Source: an uncultured Collinsella sp. (GTDB lineage Bacteria; Actinomycetota; Coriobacteriia; Coriobacteriales; Coriobacteriaceae). From it: a stretch of 63,749 nucleotides of DNA. A program made the translations under genes and the position numbers. Each line of letters starts with the position of its first letter. Position 1 is the first letter of the stretch. Under the pieces are notes generated by a model. It had not been told where the DNA came from, did no database searches, and was given only the letters and a program-made list of their open reading frames with translations. Below, piece after piece: positions 48,272-57,390 of the stretch. The stretch covers positions 1 to 63,749 of the forward strand of contig URRT01000001.1 of NCBI GenBank assembly GCA_900550355.1, in the 5' to 3' direction.

Positions 48272-49651
48272 ATGGATACTCAGACCCCAACATATTCCGA
48301 TGACGAGCTGACCGCAGCGCTTGCCGAGCACCTGGTGTCGCTCGATCGCGACGACAGCTATCGCGTGGAGCGTGTACTTAAGCGCTCGTCCGTTGAAGCA
48401 ACCGAGCTCGTGTACTTTGAAGGAACCGGCGGCGGCTCGCTCGGCCCCTTTGTCCGCAAACGCATCGATGCTTCGGCTCAAATCGGCGGGGCATACGAGC
48501 GTCTGTTTGCCGCTCAGCGGGCAGGCAGGCGTTTTGAGCACCTGCCCAGAATCGTCGATTGTCGTCGTGTGGGCGACGAGCTCAACGTGGTTATGGAATA
48601 CATCGAAGGGGAGACACTCGGGGCGCTGGTGGACCGTCTGGGAGCCACCCCCGATTATGCGTGTGAATTGTATCCTGCCCTATGCGATGCCGTGGGCGAG
48701 CTCCACGCCGGTTTTGCAATGGCGGGGGAGACTTCGGCGCCGGTGATCCATCGCGACCTCAAGCCGTCGAATATCATCGTGACAGGTGCCAACTATACGC
48801 CTGATGACGGCCTGACGTTTTCATCGCTGGTGATTATCGACTTGGGGATCGCGCGCGTATGGCGCGATGGCGCGGATGCCGATACTGTCAAGTTTGGGAC
48901 ACGGCCCTATGCGCCGCCCGAGCAGTATGGGTTTGGGCAGACGAGTGTGCGAAGCGACGTCTACGCACTTGGCGCCCTGTTGTTCTTCTGCTTGACGGGA
49001 GTCGACCCTAAACCAGGGCTCGACATGCGCGAGCAATGCGAGGCGAGCGGCATTTCCACTCCACTTGCCGATGCCGTCTGCATGTCGATGGCACTCGACC
49101 CGGCCAAGCGTTTTGCGAGCGCGGAAGCGTTGGGACGGGCGACGCGCGCGGCATACGATCTGAGTCGCCCCGTGCGGCCTCCTGCGCCTGCGCCTGTCCG
49201 TACTCCGGCCTCGGAGGCGGTGTTGACGCCCCAAGGGCTCCAGAACCCTGCAGGGCTTCCTGGGCCTGCCGCCTCCGCTGCATGCGGTCTGCTCTCTCGC
49301 GTTCCGGAGTCTCTGGGGCGCATTTGGAATACGCTCGTCTGCTTTTCGCTGCTTGTGTTCTTTGCCGGAAGTCACTTTGCCGTCTTTCACCCTACGGGAG
49401 CAAACCAAAGCTACCCGACGTGGCTTCTCATAATCGAGTATTTTTTCTTTGTCGATGGCCTTATGGTGCTTATGCATTTTGCGCTGCTCGATAAGCGCCG
49501 TCTTCGTCGGCGATTCGCACTGCTCGACAGCTATCGCGGCAAGAAACTCGCGAAACTCTGGCTCAAGGCATTGGGTGTGCTGCTCCTATGCATGATCGTC
49601 ATAGTCGCGGTTGCCAATGCGACCGGCGTCGTCGATACCTCCGCTACCTAA
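48272..49651 (+). CDS. membrane-anchored serine/threonine protein kinase
   Basis: A 459-residue Hanks-type kinase. The ATP Lys region is FVRKRID, the catalytic loop IHRDLKPSNIIVT, the Mg-binding loop DLGIARV (DLG instead of DFG), then GTRPYAPPEQYG and SDVYALGALLFF. A Pro/Ala-rich linker follows, and the C-terminal 110 residues hold about three membrane helices (LVCFSLLVFFAGSHFAVF; LLIIEYFFFVDGLMVLMHFALL; ALGVLLLCMIVIVAVA). No PASTA repeats. The start is uncertain because TGGAGG is only two bases before ATG 48272; 48263 or 48242 are alternatives. Confidence 0.85.
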   Translation: MDTQTPTYSDDELTAALAEHLVSLDRDDSYRVERVLKRSSVEATELVYFEGTGGGSLGPFVRKRIDASAQIGGAYERLFAAQRAGRRFEHLPRIVDCRRVGDELNVVMEYIEGETLGALVDRLGATPDYACELYPALCDAVGELHAGFAMAGETSAPVIHRDLKPSNIIVTGANYTPDDGLTFSSLVIIDLGIARVWRDGADADTVKFGTRPYAPPEQYGFGQTSVRSDVYALGALLFFCLTGVDPKPGLDMREQCEASGISTPLADAVCMSMALDPAKRFASAEALGRATRAAYDLSRPVRPPAPAPVRTPASEAVLTPQGLQNPAGLPGPAASAACGLLSRVPESLGRIWNTLVCFSLLVFFAGSHFAVFHPTGANQSYPTWLLIIEYFFFVDGLMVLMHFALLDKRRLRRRFALLDSYRGKKLAKLWLKALGVLLLCMIVIVAVANATGVVDTSAT

Positions 49652-49655
49652 AAGA

Positions 49656-49681
49656 AAAGGGCCCCGTTGGGGCCCTTTGCA
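49656..49681. terminator. bidirectional terminator
   Basis: AAAGGGCCCC (49656-49665) pairs perfectly with 49669-49678 around GTT, between the convergent kinase and cell-wall hydrolase genes. Confidence 0.75.
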
Positions 49682-49688
49682 GTTGCAC

Positions 49689-50822
49689 TTAGATGCGGTT
49701 CATCTGAGCGGCGACTTTGTTGTACCAGTCCTGCCACGTGGGCGGGCAGTACTTTTTGGCCGCAGCCGGGGTAAGGGTGGAGCCGTAGTTGGCGCCCAGA
49801 TAGGCAACGTGAGCGGAGATGCCCTCGCTCCAGCTGCCAAAGCTGCGCCAACCGCCGCCACGTGCACTCCAGCCCCAGGCGTTATAAGAATTGGCGCAAT
49901 AAGCACCCTTGGTGCTCTCGATGCAGGCGATGGCGGGGGACCAACGGGGGTCGACACCGGTATTCCAAGCGGCGACGGCAAAGTTGTAGCCCTGGCCTGC
50001 CATGGGGGAGCCGGCGAGATAATTGTCGATGCGGCTCGTCCACTCATTAATGAACGAATCGTAATCGGAACTACCGGTATTGGAGTTGTTCACCGTGGTG
50101 TCGATGGTGGTGTTGGTGTTGGTGGCCTGGCTGCTGGAATTGCTGCCGCTTACGCCCTCGCCTGAGAGCTTCTCGGCGGCAGCGGCCTTATCGGCCTCAA
50201 GCTTGGCAAGCTCGGCGGCATTTTCCTGCTCGGCTTTTGCCTGTGCCTCGCTGCGGAGCTGCTGGGCCTGCGCCAGCGCATCCTCGGCGTTTTTCTGCTC
50301 TGCCTCAAGCTGAGACTTGGCCTGCTGGAGCTCGGCCTTGTTCTGCTCGAGTTCGGTTTGCATATTATTGAGCTCTTCGATCTCGTCGACGCTCGAGCTC
50401 GTGATCTGGTTGGTGTATTTGCAGGTCGTGATGAACTCACCCAGGCTCTGCGCGTTGACCAGGAAGCTCACGATGGGATTGGTGCCCTTCTGATACTTGT
50501 ACAGATCGCGCATGGCGGAACTTGCCTTGGCCTGCTGCTCAGGAAGCTTAGCCTCGATTTCCTCGATGCTTGCCTCATTGGAGTCAATCTGCTTTTGCAG
50601 GTCATCGAGTTTGGTACGGGCGTCGTTGTAGGCGCTCGTGGCGGCTTCGATCTTCTGCTGGGCTGCGGAAAGCTGGTCCTGCGTTGCCTGCGAGGCGGCA
50701 TACGCCGCAACGGGGGAGAGCATCGGCGAGGCCGTCAACGCAACGGCGAGCGCGGCGCTCGTGATGATACGAGCCGGCTTCGACGCAATGAGCGCTGCGG
50801 TGCGATGATTCGAATGCTGCAT
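49689..50822 (-). CDS. secreted coiled-coil protein with lysozyme-like C-terminal domain
   Basis: A 377-residue exported protein. A signal peptide (ITSAALAVALTASPMLSPVAAYA) is followed by a PcsB/CwlO-type coiled coil (about residues 45-225), a Ser/Thr/Asn linker, and a C-terminal domain YDSFINEWTSRIDNYLAGSPMAG...ACIESTKGAYCANSYNAWGW that resembles the lysozyme/glucosaminidase superfamily, with Glu in CIESTKG as candidate catalytic residue. It probably acts in peptidoglycan remodelling at the cell surface, the coiled coil serving for control. ATG 50822 follows AGAGGGACTGG. Confidence 0.82.
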   Translation of the reverse strand: MQHSNHRTAALIASKPARIITSAALAVALTASPMLSPVAAYAASQATQDQLSAAQQKIEAATSAYNDARTKLDDLQKQIDSNEASIEEIEAKLPEQQAKASSAMRDLYKYQKGTNPIVSFLVNAQSLGEFITTCKYTNQITSSSVDEIEELNNMQTELEQNKAELQQAKSQLEAEQKNAEDALAQAQQLRSEAQAKAEQENAAELAKLEADKAAAAEKLSGEGVSGSNSSSQATNTNTTIDTTVNNSNTGSSDYDSFINEWTSRIDNYLAGSPMAGQGYNFAVAAWNTGVDPRWSPAIACIESTKGAYCANSYNAWGWSARGGGWRSFGSWSEGISAHVAYLGANYGSTLTPAAAKKYCPPTWQDWYNKVAAQMNRI

Positions 50823-50892
50823 CCAGTCCCTCTGCAATCAATCGTAGGTTTTGGTTCGAACGGTATTCTACTACTGCTTTCGACCTCAACTT

Positions 50893-50929
50893 GAACCTTA
50901 AAGGTTCCAAAGGGTCAAGTTGAACTTGA
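50893..50929. promoter_or_regulatory. two adjacent MerR-type palindromes upstream of the cell-wall hydrolase
   Basis: GAACCTT-A-AAGGTTC (50893-50907) and TCAAGTT-G-AACTTGA (50915-50929) are perfect odd-centred palindromes, 71 bases upstream of the gene start, with more TTCAACTTTAA repeats beyond. The second resembles SoxR/MerR-class operators. No MerR-family regulator is in the window. Confidence 0.45.
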
Positions 50930-51050
50930 GGCTTTGGCTTTGACCTGCGGGAATGGTGAATTGTTGAGAAACCATAGAGTTCAACTTTAACGTTACGGCA
51001 CCCTGTTGCAACGGGATTCTTAGCTGTAAAAGCTACTTCAACGTGGGGTT

Positions 51051-51689
51051 TTACAACTGCAGGGTTCCTTCGCGACGAGCCTGTTCCACCTCTTTGAGTG
51101 CGTCGGCGGGAGTGAAGGAACAGGTGCCATCGCCGAGCTTGACCACCTGTATGTCGTCGCCGGTATGGGCTTCTCCGCCTTGTAGCACCACGCCGAAAAT
51201 GCCCTCGTGGGGAAAGATACAGTCGCCGGCGAGATAGTAGATGGCACAGCGGGTGTGGCAGACCTTGCCGATCTGACTGATTTCGACCAGGACATCGTTG
51301 CCAATCTTGAGCTGCGTTCCCAGGGGGAGCGAGAGCAGGTTGATGCCCTGGGTCGTGAAGTTCTCCCCAAAGTCACCCTTGCGCACATCGAGCCCGCGCG
51401 CCTGCGCCGTCTGGATGGACTCTGCAGCTAAAAAGGAAACCTGGCGGTGCCAATGCCCGGCGTGCGCATCGGAGGCGAGGCCAAACTGCTCGATGACGGT
51501 GTCGTGCCCGTCGGCGACGGGTGACTTACGCGTGCCTTTGTGCTCCGACGTGTTGATTGAGACGATACGGGCAGGCCCGTTGTAAGCATCGTTTGCGGTG
51601 CGTAGGGGAGCTGCCGTTTGTGTGCGTTCCGCCAGCTCGCGCTTCGCGGCATTGAGGATGGGATTATCGGTCGGATGGTCTTGGGGCAC
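51051..51689 (-). CDS. MOSC domain protein
   Basis: A 212-residue protein with the MOSC (molybdenum cofactor sulfurase C-terminal) fold: KGDFGENFTTQGINLLSLPLGTQLKIG is diagnostic (blocks GDFGENFTTQG and LPLGTQLKIG), followed by VCHTRCAIYYLAGDCIFPHEGIFGVVLQGG with the conserved cysteine. Such stand-alone MOSC proteins handle sulfur or molybdenum cofactor ligands. AAAGGCGCACAC precedes the GTG start. It has no molybdenum neighbours here. Confidence 0.88.
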   Translation of the reverse strand: MPQDHPTDNPILNAAKRELAERTQTAAPLRTANDAYNGPARIVSINTSEHKGTRKSPVADGHDTVIEQFGLASDAHAGHWHRQVSFLAAESIQTAQARGLDVRKGDFGENFTTQGINLLSLPLGTQLKIGNDVLVEISQIGKVCHTRCAIYYLAGDCIFPHEGIFGVVLQGGEAHTGDDIQVVKLGDGTCSFTPADALKEVEQARREGTLQL

Positions 51690-51911
51690 GTGTGCGCCTT
51701 TCGTTCGAGGATGTCAATATACTGAATCCTACAACAATGGTAGGTTCATTGCCCATTGTCGTACAACGGTGAGCGCCGTCTTCGTGCTGGACGATTACGT
51801 CGATTGCCATAGATACGGTGGAGCTTTGGGCGCCGGCGGCTTGGCACGCTAGAATAAACCAGTTGCGCAAAGACCGCCCGTTGTGTGGGCAGTTCATGAT
51901 AGGAAGTTTCC

Positions 51912-53168
51912 ATGGCATTGCAGTTTACAGAGCGCGAGTTCATTCCCGTGCTGCTCGGTGGCGACATCAACGCCTATTCGGTGGCGCGCGCCTTCTACGA
52001 GGAGTACCAGGTCAAGAGTCTGGTCTTTGGCAAGTACCAGACGGGTCCCGCGTACCGCAGCCAGATTATCGACTACACACCCAACGTGGATATCGATACC
52101 ATGCCCGTGATGCTCAAAACCGTCAACGGCATTGCCCAAGCGCATGCCGACAAGACGATTGTCCTTGTGGGCTGTGGCGACAACTATGTTGCCCTCGTGG
52201 CTCAGGCCAAGGATGCTCATGAGCTGGCGGATAACATCGTCGCTCCCTACGCGCCCTACAGCATGCTCGAGCAGTGCCAGAAGAAGGAGATCTTCTACGA
52301 GCTGTGCGAGAAGCATGGCGTGCCTTATCCGCATACCTTTACCTTCACCATGGCGATGCTGAACGCCCAGGGTGAGGCGCCTGCCGAAGTGCTCGACCAG
52401 ATTGATTTTCCCTACCCGATGATTCTGAAGCCTTCTGACGGCATCATGTGGTGGCAGCACGAGTTCGAGGGCCAGAAGAAGGCCTATGAGATTGCCGACC
52501 GCGCCGAGCTGGAACAGGTCATTCGCGATTCGTATGCCAGCGGCTACACTGACGACCTGATCTTGCAGGATCGCGTGCCCGGCAACGACGAGTACATGCG
52601 CGTGCTCACCAGCTATTCCGACCGCAACGGCAAGGTGCGCATGATGTGCCTGGGCCATGTGCTGCTCGAGGAGCATCAGCCTCACGGCGTCGGCAACCAC
52701 GCCTGTATCATCACCGAGCCCAATGACGAGCTCATGGGCGGCGTGCGCAAGCTACTCGAGGACCTTCACTTTGTGGGCTATTCCAACTTTGACGTTAAGT
52801 ACGACGAGCGCGACGGCTCGTTTAAGTTCTTCGATTTCAACACGCGCCAGGGCCGCAGCAACTACTATGTCACTAACAGTGGCTTTAACGTTGCCAAGTA
52901 TGTGGTGGACGAGTATGTGTTCAACCGCCCGTTTGAGCCGGAGTTTGTGACGGCGCAGGACGAGGCGCTGTGGATGGTCGTCCCCATGGGCGTCGTCGAC
53001 AAGTACGTCAAGGATCCCGAGCTGCGCGCTAAGGTGCATCGCCTGGACAAGGAAGGCAAGGGCGCCGACCCTTCGTTTATGAAGGGCGACTTTGTCTTTA
53101 ACCGCTGGCTGCGCATGTGGCACACCAAGCTGCGCCACTTTAAGCTGTTCAAGACGTATTACAAGTAG
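51912..53168 (+). CDS. ATP-grasp carboxylate-amine ligase (D-aspartate ligase candidate)
   Basis: A 418-residue ATP-grasp enzyme: FIPVLLGGDINAYSVARAFYEEY at the N-terminus, FPYPMILKPSDGIMWWQHEF with the ATP-binding Lys, ILQDRVPGNDEYMRVLTSY, and a DVKYDERDGSFKFFDFNTRQGRSNYY metal/ATP block (key FDFNTRQGRSNYY). Pairing with an aspartate/glutamate-type racemase 84 bases downstream suggests a ligase adding D-aspartate to the peptidoglycan stem, like Asl of Enterococcus faecium. ATG follows ATAGGAAGTTTCC. It acts in the cytoplasm on cell-wall precursors if that is right. Confidence 0.8.
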   Translation: MALQFTEREFIPVLLGGDINAYSVARAFYEEYQVKSLVFGKYQTGPAYRSQIIDYTPNVDIDTMPVMLKTVNGIAQAHADKTIVLVGCGDNYVALVAQAKDAHELADNIVAPYAPYSMLEQCQKKEIFYELCEKHGVPYPHTFTFTMAMLNAQGEAPAEVLDQIDFPYPMILKPSDGIMWWQHEFEGQKKAYEIADRAELEQVIRDSYASGYTDDLILQDRVPGNDEYMRVLTSYSDRNGKVRMMCLGHVLLEEHQPHGVGNHACIITEPNDELMGGVRKLLEDLHFVGYSNFDVKYDERDGSFKFFDFNTRQGRSNYYVTNSGFNVAKYVVDEYVFNRPFEPEFVTAQDEALWMVVPMGVVDKYVKDPELRAKVHRLDKEGKGADPSFMKGDFVFNRWLRMWHTKLRHFKLFKTYYK

Positions 53169-53252
53169 ATGAGCGCGGCGCCCGTCCGGTTTGCATCGGG
53201 CGGGCGCGGGTATGATACGCGCAATTGCGCAAGCGTCACCAAGGAGGCGGCG

Positions 53253-53999
53253 ATGGAAAAGCTGGGAGTTATCGGCGGCATGGGCGCCGAGGCCACGTCG
53301 TATTACTACGACCAGGTGGTGCGTCATACGGCTGCTGCCTGCGATCAGGAACATATCGACATGGTGGTACTCTCCAAGTCGACCATGCCCGACCGCACGC
53401 TGGCCATTAAGACCGGCGAGCATGCCAAGCTGCTGGCGACCATGAAAGAGTGCGCCCAGGCACTCGAGTCGCTGGGCTGTGCACACATTGCCATTCCCTG
53501 CAACACGTCGCACTACTTCTACGACCAGATCCAGTCGTTTACGAAGGTGCCGATTATCCACATGCCGCGTGAGTCGGTGCGCTACGCCCTTGCGGGTGCG
53601 GTGATGGGGGAGTGCGAGTTCGACCCCAACCTGAGTATGCCGGCCGAGCCGGTGCATAAGATCGGCATCATGGGCACCGATGGCACCGTGGGCGCGGGCG
53701 TCTACGGCCGCGAATGTAAGGCTGCGGGTGTTGAGGTCGTCTATCCCAGCGAGAAACGTCAGAACGATGTGATGTCGCTTATCTACGATGATGTGAAGGC
53801 CGGACGTGAGCCCGATATGGATAAGTTCGACCGCGTGATGTGGGAGTTCGCCCGTAGCGGCTGCGACCGCGTCATTCTGGCCTGCACCGAGCTCTCGGTG
53901 CTGCAGAAGTACCGAGAGATGCCTGAGATCACCCTCGACGCCATGGACGTCCTGGTGCGCGAATCCATCATCCGCAGCGGCGCCCCCTACCGCCTCTAG
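53253..53999 (+). CDS. aspartate/glutamate racemase family protein
   Basis: A 248-residue PLP-independent amino-acid racemase. Catalytic cysteines are Cys83 (IPCNTSHYF) and Cys211 (ILACTELSV), and GVIGGMGAEATSYYY opens the fold. The GGMG(P/A)xAT start and length fit aspartate racemase more than glutamate racemase MurI. It follows the ATP-grasp ligase and AAGGAGGCGGCG precedes the ATG; co-transcription is likely. Together they would make and attach D-Asp for cell-wall cross-linking. Confidence 0.88.
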   Translation: MEKLGVIGGMGAEATSYYYDQVVRHTAAACDQEHIDMVVLSKSTMPDRTLAIKTGEHAKLLATMKECAQALESLGCAHIAIPCNTSHYFYDQIQSFTKVPIIHMPRESVRYALAGAVMGECEFDPNLSMPAEPVHKIGIMGTDGTVGAGVYGRECKAAGVEVVYPSEKRQNDVMSLIYDDVKAGREPDMDKFDRVMWEFARSGCDRVILACTELSVLQKYREMPEITLDAMDVLVRESIIRSGAPYRL

Positions 54000-54010
54000 C
54001 TTCCGACCCG

Positions 54011-54042
54011 CCAAAAAGGGACAGGTTAATTTTGGTAGGTTT
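54011..54042 (+). repeat. half copy of the GGGACAGGTT palindromic element
   Basis: CCAAAAAGGGACAGGTTAAT followed by TTTGGTAGGT matches the left arm of the element at 12796 (about 25 bases with two differences) but lacks the right arm. Confidence 0.65.
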
Positions 54043-54057
54043 TATCTGTGAAACAGT

Positions 54058-54095
54058 AAAGGCCTCGGCTCGTTTGGTGCGAGCTGAGGCCTTTT
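54058..54095. terminator. terminator between convergent racemase and ecfT genes
   Basis: AAAGGCCTCGGCTCG (54058-54072) pairs with CGAGCTGAGGCCTTT (54080-54094), one mismatch-type G-U, followed by TTGCG. Confidence 0.8.
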
Positions 54096-54123
54096 GCGTT
54101 GGGCGGTTGCTGTCGGTGGTGAA

Positions 54124-54870
54124 CTAGAACAGGAAGCCGATGGCGATGAGGGCGATGCTGACGATGAGCACGGCGATGTCCAGACCCTTGATGGGGTAGC
54201 GCTTGTACGAGCTGGTGCGCGTGCGCAGATAAAAACCGCGCTGCTCGGCTGCCAGGGCCGTGGCGTCGGTCTTGCCCACGCTCGAGATGAGCAGCGGAAC
54301 GCACAGTGGCAGCATGAGCTTGAGCTTCTTGATGGGGTTCTTGGTGTCGTACTCCACGCCGCGCGCGGTTTGCGCCTCCATGATGGCATTCATTTCCTGG
54401 CCGAACACCGGCACAAAGCGCAGGGCCGTCGTAAAGGTGAAGGCATAGCGATACGGTACGTGCAGCACCTCGACGCAGGCGTTGGCAAGGTCGTTGAGCT
54501 TGGTCACCATGAGCATGAGGATGAGTGGTAACGCCACACCCAGTAGGCGCAGACAGGCCTTCGATCCTGTGATGAGGCCCGTGTCGGTGATAAAGCCCCA
54601 CACCACGTTGCCATCGCGCATAAAGGCCAGCTGGAGCACCAGCATGATAAGCGCGAGCGGGATCAGCAACTTGAGCAGCGAGAACAGACGGTCGACGACG
54701 CCGGCATAGGCGCCCAGCGCAAGGGTGAGTGCCAAAAAGCCCAGCAGCGCCACGTAGGTGTCGGACAAGAAGATGCCGACGATGATGGCGGCGGCGAGGC
54801 CCAGTTTGACGACGGGGTTCAGGCGATGCAGTAGCGTATCGCCCGGCATGTAGTCGATGACGTTAACCAC
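54124..54870 (-). CDS. ecfT: ECF transporter transmembrane component EcfT
   Basis: A 248-residue membrane protein with about six helices. PGDTLLHRLNPVVKLGLAAAII opens the CbiQ/EcfT family, and the two coupling motifs are seen as MEAQTARGVEYDTKNP (A-R-G) and AAEQRGFYLRTRTSS. GTG 54870 overlaps the EcfA stop by eight bases with GGAG upstream; the longer frame from 54903 is less likely. It couples the ATPases to the substrate-binding S component. Confidence 0.88.
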   Translation of the reverse strand: MVNVIDYMPGDTLLHRLNPVVKLGLAAAIIVGIFLSDTYVALLGFLALTLALGAYAGVVDRLFSLLKLLIPLALIMLVLQLAFMRDGNVVWGFITDTGLITGSKACLRLLGVALPLILMLMVTKLNDLANACVEVLHVPYRYAFTFTTALRFVPVFGQEMNAIMEAQTARGVEYDTKNPIKKLKLMLPLCVPLLISSVGKTDATALAAEQRGFYLRTRTSSYKRYPIKGLDIAVLIVSIALIAIGFLF

Positions 54871-56614
54871 GGTGGACCATCTCCTTGGTAATTCGAACGA
54901 CATCGGTGACCTCGCTCACCTGCGCAAAAGCGGGCGAGACGGAAGATGCCAGACGGCGCGAGAGTTCAATAACCTGGGGAGGCTCCACGTAGGCACGCCG
55001 CATGAGATCGATGTTCGAGAATAGCTCGTGCGTGCGGCCGCGGTCGAGGATGCGACCGTCGGCCATTACCACAATGCGCTCGGCAAAATCCGAGACGACT
55101 TCCATATCGTGGCAGACCATGATAACGGCGCAACCGCGCTCGGCCATGGTGCGCACCGTTTCCATGACGGTCATGCACTCGCGGTAGTCAAGGCCGCTCG
55201 TGGGCTCGTCGAGCACGACGATCTTGGGCTCAACCACTACGACGGAGGCAAGTGCCACCATTTGTCGCTGGCCACGCGAAAGCGAGAACGGTGCCTCGTC
55301 GGCGGGCAGACCAAAGCGGTCGATGACCAGCTGGGCGCGACGCAGAGCCTCGGCACGGTCCATGCCGCCCAGCTCCAAGCCAAAGGCGACCTCGTCGAGC
55401 ACGGTATCCTTGCAGATCTGGCGGTCGGGGTTTTGGAAGAGCGTTGCGACCTCGCGGGCGATACGGCTCGTGGGGACCGCGACAGTATCCAGTCCCGTGA
55501 CGCGCACGCTGCCCGAGGCGGGCTTAAGCAGGCCTGTGAGCAGTTTGGTGAGCGTGGTCTTGCCGGCGCCGTTTTGGCCGACGATGCCCACGAGCTCGCC
55601 AGGATAGAGCGTCAGGCTAAGGTCGTGTACGGCGGCGCCGCCATTGGGATAGGCAAACTCAACATGGTCGAAGGTGAGTACGGGTTCGGCGTCCTTGGCA
55701 TGAGGACGCAACGACGGTGCATGCGGGGAACCGGTGGGCGCCTGGGCTTCGATGGCCGCGTGTGCGGGGTCGACGATGCCCGAAATCAGGCGCTCAGCCT
55801 CATCGACATCCAAGCAGGGGGTACCGCTTACCAGGCCATCGGCCTCGAGGCTATTGAAGATACGCGTGACGCGAGGGCAGTCTACGCCGATGGCACGGAG
55901 CTCGTCGGTATGCGCGAAGACCTCGTGTGGCTCGCCCTGCAGCGCAATTTCGCCATGGTTGAGCACGAGCACGCGGTTGCAGTACTCCGAGAGCAGGGCG
56001 ACCTTTTGCTCAACGACGACGATGGTGATTCCAAGTGCGCGGTTTGCCTCACGCAGCGTCTCGAAGACCAACGTGGAGCTGGCGGGGTCGAGTGCCGCGG
56101 TGGGCTCGTCGAGAACCAAGACGTGCGGGCGCATGGCGAGGATGGCGGCGATGGCTACCTTTTGCTTCTGTCCGCCCGAGAGCGTGGCGATCTCGCGGTC
56201 GCGCAGGTCGCTGATGCCGACGGTCTCGAGCGTTTCGCTCACGCGCTGCTCGATCTGGTCGTGGGGAACGCCAAAGTTCTCGAGGCCAAAGAGCATCTCG
56301 TCCTCGACGACCGAAGCGACCATCTGCGTGTCGATATCCTGCAGCACACTGCCGACGATTTGCGACACGTCGGTGAGCGAGACTTCGCAGGTGTCGTGGC
56401 CGTCGACCATGACGGACCCAAAGAACGCGCCGGTGTAGTGGTGGGGCACGGCGCCCGACAGGCAGGCGGCAAGCGTGGACTTGCCGGCGCCCGAGGGCCC
56501 GATGATGCCGATGAAATCTCCCTTGTTCACGCCGAGCGAGATGTGGCTGAGCGCCTGTTCGGTCTGCGTGCCATAGGAGAACGAGACATCGTCGACGTTG
56601 ATGATCGTTTCCAT
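54863..56614 (-). CDS. fused ECF ATPase (EcfA1-EcfA2 in one chain)
   Basis: A 583-residue protein with two complete ABC ATPase domains. Domain 1: Walker A GPSGAGKST (39-47), signature LSGGQKQK, Walker B VLVLDEPT. A Pro/Ala linker (about 275-300) leads to domain 2: GQNGAGKTT, signature LSRGQRQ with Arg in place of the usual Gly, and VVLDEPTSGLD. AAAGGTATCC precedes the ATG. It powers the ECF importer with EcfT and the S component encoded upstream. Double-length ECF ATPases are known in actinobacteria. Confidence 0.9.
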   Translation of the reverse strand: METIINVDDVSFSYGTQTEQALSHISLGVNKGDFIGIIGPSGAGKSTLAACLSGAVPHHYTGAFFGSVMVDGHDTCEVSLTDVSQIVGSVLQDIDTQMVASVVEDEMLFGLENFGVPHDQIEQRVSETLETVGISDLRDREIATLSGGQKQKVAIAAILAMRPHVLVLDEPTAALDPASSTLVFETLREANRALGITIVVVEQKVALLSEYCNRVLVLNHGEIALQGEPHEVFAHTDELRAIGVDCPRVTRIFNSLEADGLVSGTPCLDVDEAERLISGIVDPAHAAIEAQAPTGSPHAPSLRPHAKDAEPVLTFDHVEFAYPNGGAAVHDLSLTLYPGELVGIVGQNGAGKTTLTKLLTGLLKPASGSVRVTGLDTVAVPTSRIAREVATLFQNPDRQICKDTVLDEVAFGLELGGMDRAEALRRAQLVIDRFGLPADEAPFSLSRGQRQMVALASVVVVEPKIVVLDEPTSGLDYRECMTVMETVRTMAERGCAVIMVCHDMEVVSDFAERIVVMADGRILDRGRTHELFSNIDLMRRAYVEPPQVIELSRRLASSVSPAFAQVSEVTDVVRITKEMVHRG

Positions 56615-56632
56615 GGATACCTTTCATAGTCA

Positions 56633-56676
56633 TTGGGGACGTTCTTACATGACTAGTCGTTTAAGAGCGTCCCCAA
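56633..56676. repeat. hairpin element within the ECF operon
   Basis: TTGGGGACGTTCTTA (56633-56647) pairs with TAAGAGCGTCCCCAA (56662-56676) with one mismatch. It lies in the 158-bp gap between the S-component and ATPase genes and resembles REP-type or GGGGAC-family intergenic palindromes; it may also tune expression. Confidence 0.65.
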
Positions 56677-56772
56677 GAGCTCCCAGGTTGGCGCGAAAGA
56701 GGAGCGAAGCGTACTTGGGCACGCGAGCGACGAATGAACGCCAAGATGGGGTGGCTCGTAAAGCCGAGCGGG

Positions 56773-57345
56773 TTAGTTGAGCTTAAGGGCCTTCTGGATG
56801 GGCAAGTAGAGGGCACCGACCAGAATGGCGTTAAAGACGGCGGTCATGGCGACGACAGGCAGCATGGCGGCAGCGAGCTCGCCCACCACGCCGAGCATTG
56901 CCATCTTGATGATCATGAAGATAACGCCCGAGACAAAGGTGGTCACGAAGGTGGCGACAATGGCGACGACAGGCTTAACTTGACCGTTCTTGCCGGCGGC
57001 GTTGACGATGGCGGCCATAAGCATGGCGGCGATGCCCTCGGCGGCAAAATCGATGAGCGGCGAGGTGTTGGTTATCTGGATCACGGCGGCCGAGATAAGG
57101 CCGATCACGAGCGCCTGACCGATGTTGGGGCGAACGACCAGGATGGTGAGGCAGAAGGCCGAGATGATGAACTCGGGGCTGATCATGCCGCCCGAGATGC
57201 CCGAGATGGCCTTACCGACGGTGAAGTTGAGGATGAAGCCGGCGGCAAGCAGGATGGCGAGCAGGACGAGGGCGCGGACGTCAAGCTTGCCACGGTCAGC
57301 GGCCTGGACGGTGCGGGGCTGGGTGGCGTTGGTGTTCTGAGGCAT
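56773..57345 (-). CDS. ECF transporter S component, predicted tryptophan-specific
   Basis: A 190-residue membrane protein of about six helices: VRALVLLAILLAAGFILNFTVG, IISAFCLTILVVRPNIGQALVIGLISAAVIQITNT, AVFNAILVGALYLPIQKALKL (quoted in part). Length, N-terminal helix and Asn/Ile-rich core fit S components. AAAGGATTTTCACC precedes ATG 57345. Upstream lies a leader peptide with three consecutive Trp codons and a terminator, so expression should rise on tryptophan shortage; that predicts tryptophan, or a precursor, as substrate. It is the first gene of S-EcfAA-EcfT. Confidence 0.82.
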   Translation of the reverse strand: MPQNTNATQPRTVQAADRGKLDVRALVLLAILLAAGFILNFTVGKAISGISGGMISPEFIISAFCLTILVVRPNIGQALVIGLISAAVIQITNTSPLIDFAAEGIAAMLMAAIVNAAGKNGQVKPVVAIVATFVTTFVSGVIFMIIKMAMLGVVGELAAAMLPVVAMTAVFNAILVGALYLPIQKALKLN

Positions 57346-57390
57346 GGTGAAAATCCTTTCGGAAGGGGAATGCAAGAGAAAAGCGGAGGC

